A stretch of 64,000 nt of DNA from positions 186,001 to 250,000 of the forward strand of contig JAQFVV010000451.1 in assembly GCA_028023455.1 (NCBI GenBank), written 5' to 3'. Origin of the DNA: Epiperipatus broadwayi (lineage: Eukaryota; Onychophora; Udeonychophora; Euonychophora; Peripatidae). Shown piece after piece: positions 58,701-61,700 of the stretch (its first letter is position 1; each line of letters opens with the position of its first letter). The notes beneath the pieces were generated by a model, which did no database searches, had not been told where the DNA came from, and saw only the letters and a program-made list of their open reading frames with translations. The position numbers and the translations under genes were made by a program.

Positions 58701-61700
58701 TGATATATATATATATTACACAAACTTTTCAGACATTTAATTAATATGAATCTGTGTGCATTAGTTGACAGTAAGTTTATTACATATATATGATTAAACA
58801 GAATAGACATAGAAATAATATTCAAGTTTTTATCCAGATATTGGTTTGACAAATATTACATACATATGCACATAAAATACATTATATATATATATATAAA
58901 TTCAAAGTATTATTTCCAGGAGTTTCCATGTAATAAAAATATAACAGCTGAAGTTTCAATACAATAACAAGTACTTTCCTCAGAGCTTCTTTCTCAAATC
59001 ATAAGAATGTGTGTGGTAAGATGTTAACCATCCATCCATCCATTCATATATATATATCAAATTCGAAGTATTTTTGATTTGCAAAGTCTAATTATAGACT
59101 ATGTTTGTGATTAGATTTTTTTAATATTGAATTTTTGGTAAATAACTTTATTAGTAATTATTTTTATAATTATCATTATTTAAAATTTTTCATTGTAATC
59201 AAAAAAGTCTAACAAGATTTATAAACACAATGACAAATCATCATCATTTTCATCCATTATCAATCCACTGCAGGATGGCCTCTGGAAGTTCATCCATCTT
59301 TTCCATCTTGAGCCTCTCTTCTCCACATCACCTCAGCACATTTCCTTATTTTATCCATCCATTTCACATGTGGTCTCTTTCTGGGTCTTTTATACAAACT
59401 CTTAGAATCTAATTTAAAATTTCATCTGTCCATCTATTATCATCTTTTTTAGCAATATGTCCAGCCCAACTCCACTTTAATTCTTTCAATGATATCAGTA
59501 ATACCTGTTTCTTTTCTCACCCATGTAAGTGATTTTCAATCTCTTCTTGTTACTTCTAACTTACATCTCTCCATACTTTGTTGAATAGTCTGAAGTCTCT
59601 GTATACATTTACTTTCAAAATGAATGTTTTATTACATACAATAAATTTATATATAACAATAAATAAAAGTAATATGCTTCAAAGTTCCAATGAGAACTTA
59701 ACATATAGAGGGATTTGGACTTAGGATTTTTCAATCTATATTCATCCACTCCATCTCAAATAACTGATACACATGACCACATACATGCAAAAAAGATAAA
59801 TGATCCCCAGTATATGTATTTCATGCAGAACCAGCCCTTAACAATTGGGCCAGATCATAATCTCCCACACATATATACATTCAGTGTTCGATTTATATTA
59901 ACATAGCAATTCCTTAAACTTTAATGGACAGGCTTCAATATTCTCATCCTTCCACCTATTCAACTGTCCATTTCATTGAAAAACCAATGACAAAATGCTC
60001 AAAGCTCTTGGTGGATTTGATATTGTGGTCATACCTATGTAGATATTACATCAATCTAATCTTTCATATTTTCAAACTATTAAATATCCATATATTAATA
60101 GGAGAGAGATGAGCTGAAATTAATAGATGTAACCTATTTCCAAGGCAATATGTAATTAACCTATTCATTCAGTCTATATTCATCCTTCAGTCCATCTCAT
60201 ACAACCGACACACGTAACTACCTACATTCAAAAATGATAGATGATCACCAATATATATATTTCATGAATATAAGCCGAGCACTGATTGTATGTATGTGTA
60301 GATTATTTGGCCCAACGGATGAGTGATGATACTGCATGAAATACATATATTTGGGATCATCTATCTATTTTGCATGTATGTGATCATGTGTGTCTCTTGA
60401 GATGGAAGACAAATATAGACTGAAAAATCCTAAGTTCAAATCCTTCTATTTATTTTGTAAGAAACATTCAGTACACTGCATGAATAGGCTAATTACATAC
60501 TACCTTGGAATAAGTTATATCTATAAGTTCAACCCATCCCTCCCCTATTAATATATGATTCATGTAAATGTCTTCATGGGTTTGATTACAATATCAAATC
60601 CGCTAAAAGCTTTGAGCGTTTCATCGGTAGTTTTTCAATGAAATGGATAGTTGCAAGAGTGAGAAGATTGAAGCCTGTCCATTAAAGTTTGAGGAATTGC
60701 TATCTTAATATAAGCTGAGCCCTGATTGTATATATGTGTGGAAGATTATGATCTGGATCAACTGATGAGTGATGGTTCTGCGCGAAATATGTATATTGAG
60801 GATCCTTTCGCATGTGTATTAGTTGTTTGGGATTGAGTGGGGAATGAAAATAGAGAAAAAATCCTAAGTTTAAGTCCCTCCATTTACTTGTAAAAGAAAT
60901 ATTAAATACACTGAATGAATAGGCTAATTAACATAATATACTTAAGATTAAAGTTATTGATATATTTTACTGCTTAATTAATTTTTTTCTATGTCTCTCA
61001 ACATAAATACATAATTGTAGTACTATACAGAAACCAGATTACCTGATAATTGTGTAGTAGTGAATCTGCATTTCACGTAAGTTACAGTGGAATCTATGAG
61101 TAAAACAATCCCTGAAACTACATTGTAACTTTTAATTTTTTATAAATATCTTAAGTCTCTATAATGGTGCTTCCAACAGTAGTTATAAAACTGCTGAACA
61201 ATATTCTGTTTGTTTTAAAAAATTGTAGTATATTTCAATAATGGTATACATCTTTCTATCAATAATGTAAAAAACGTAAGATGTCAAAATTTTGCTTGCT
61301 GCATTATTGAAAAAGATTAAATTGGATCTTATGATATATTTCTACGATGAATTACATATATATCTGCTATACTTTATTCCAAGCCCCCCATGTACACTGT
61401 GTATAATATGCATTTTATTGATAAGCTTTGATTACAATAGAAAATGCATTGTTTATTGAACTGCAAGTATATAGTACTTTTCAATATGTACACACGTAAC
61501 ATGCCTTTTTTAATAGTATAAATAAAATTAAAAAATAATAATTATGTAGTTATTACTATATTATTTTGAATATAAGCCACAGTAGAATTTTAAGCTTGAA
61601 AAAAATTTAAAAATGATTTTATAATAGATTGGTATTGAAAAATAAAAAAAAAACATTTTTATTTACTTAAATAGGAACTAATAAAAATAAGTTCACCTAA

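Larger units (their letters stand above)
59700..60960. mobile_element. Hammerhead family 2: ~1.2-kb palindrome containing a ~440-bp tandem
   Basis: Left arm 59700 to about 60265 and right arm about 60270 to 60910 are inverted copies for most of their length. The right arm holds two tandem units: hammerhead regions at 60311 and 60758 are 446 bp apart, and the blocks TGAATAGGCTAATTA at 60481 and 60916 are 435 bp apart. Each unit has the order hammerhead, B-box-like AAGTTCAAATCC (60432 in the first), GAATAGG block, CTATTAATATATGATTCATG, and AAGCCTGTCCATTAAAGTTT. Tandem multimers are what rolling-circle copying of a self-cleaving RNA would leave. Confidence 0.65.
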
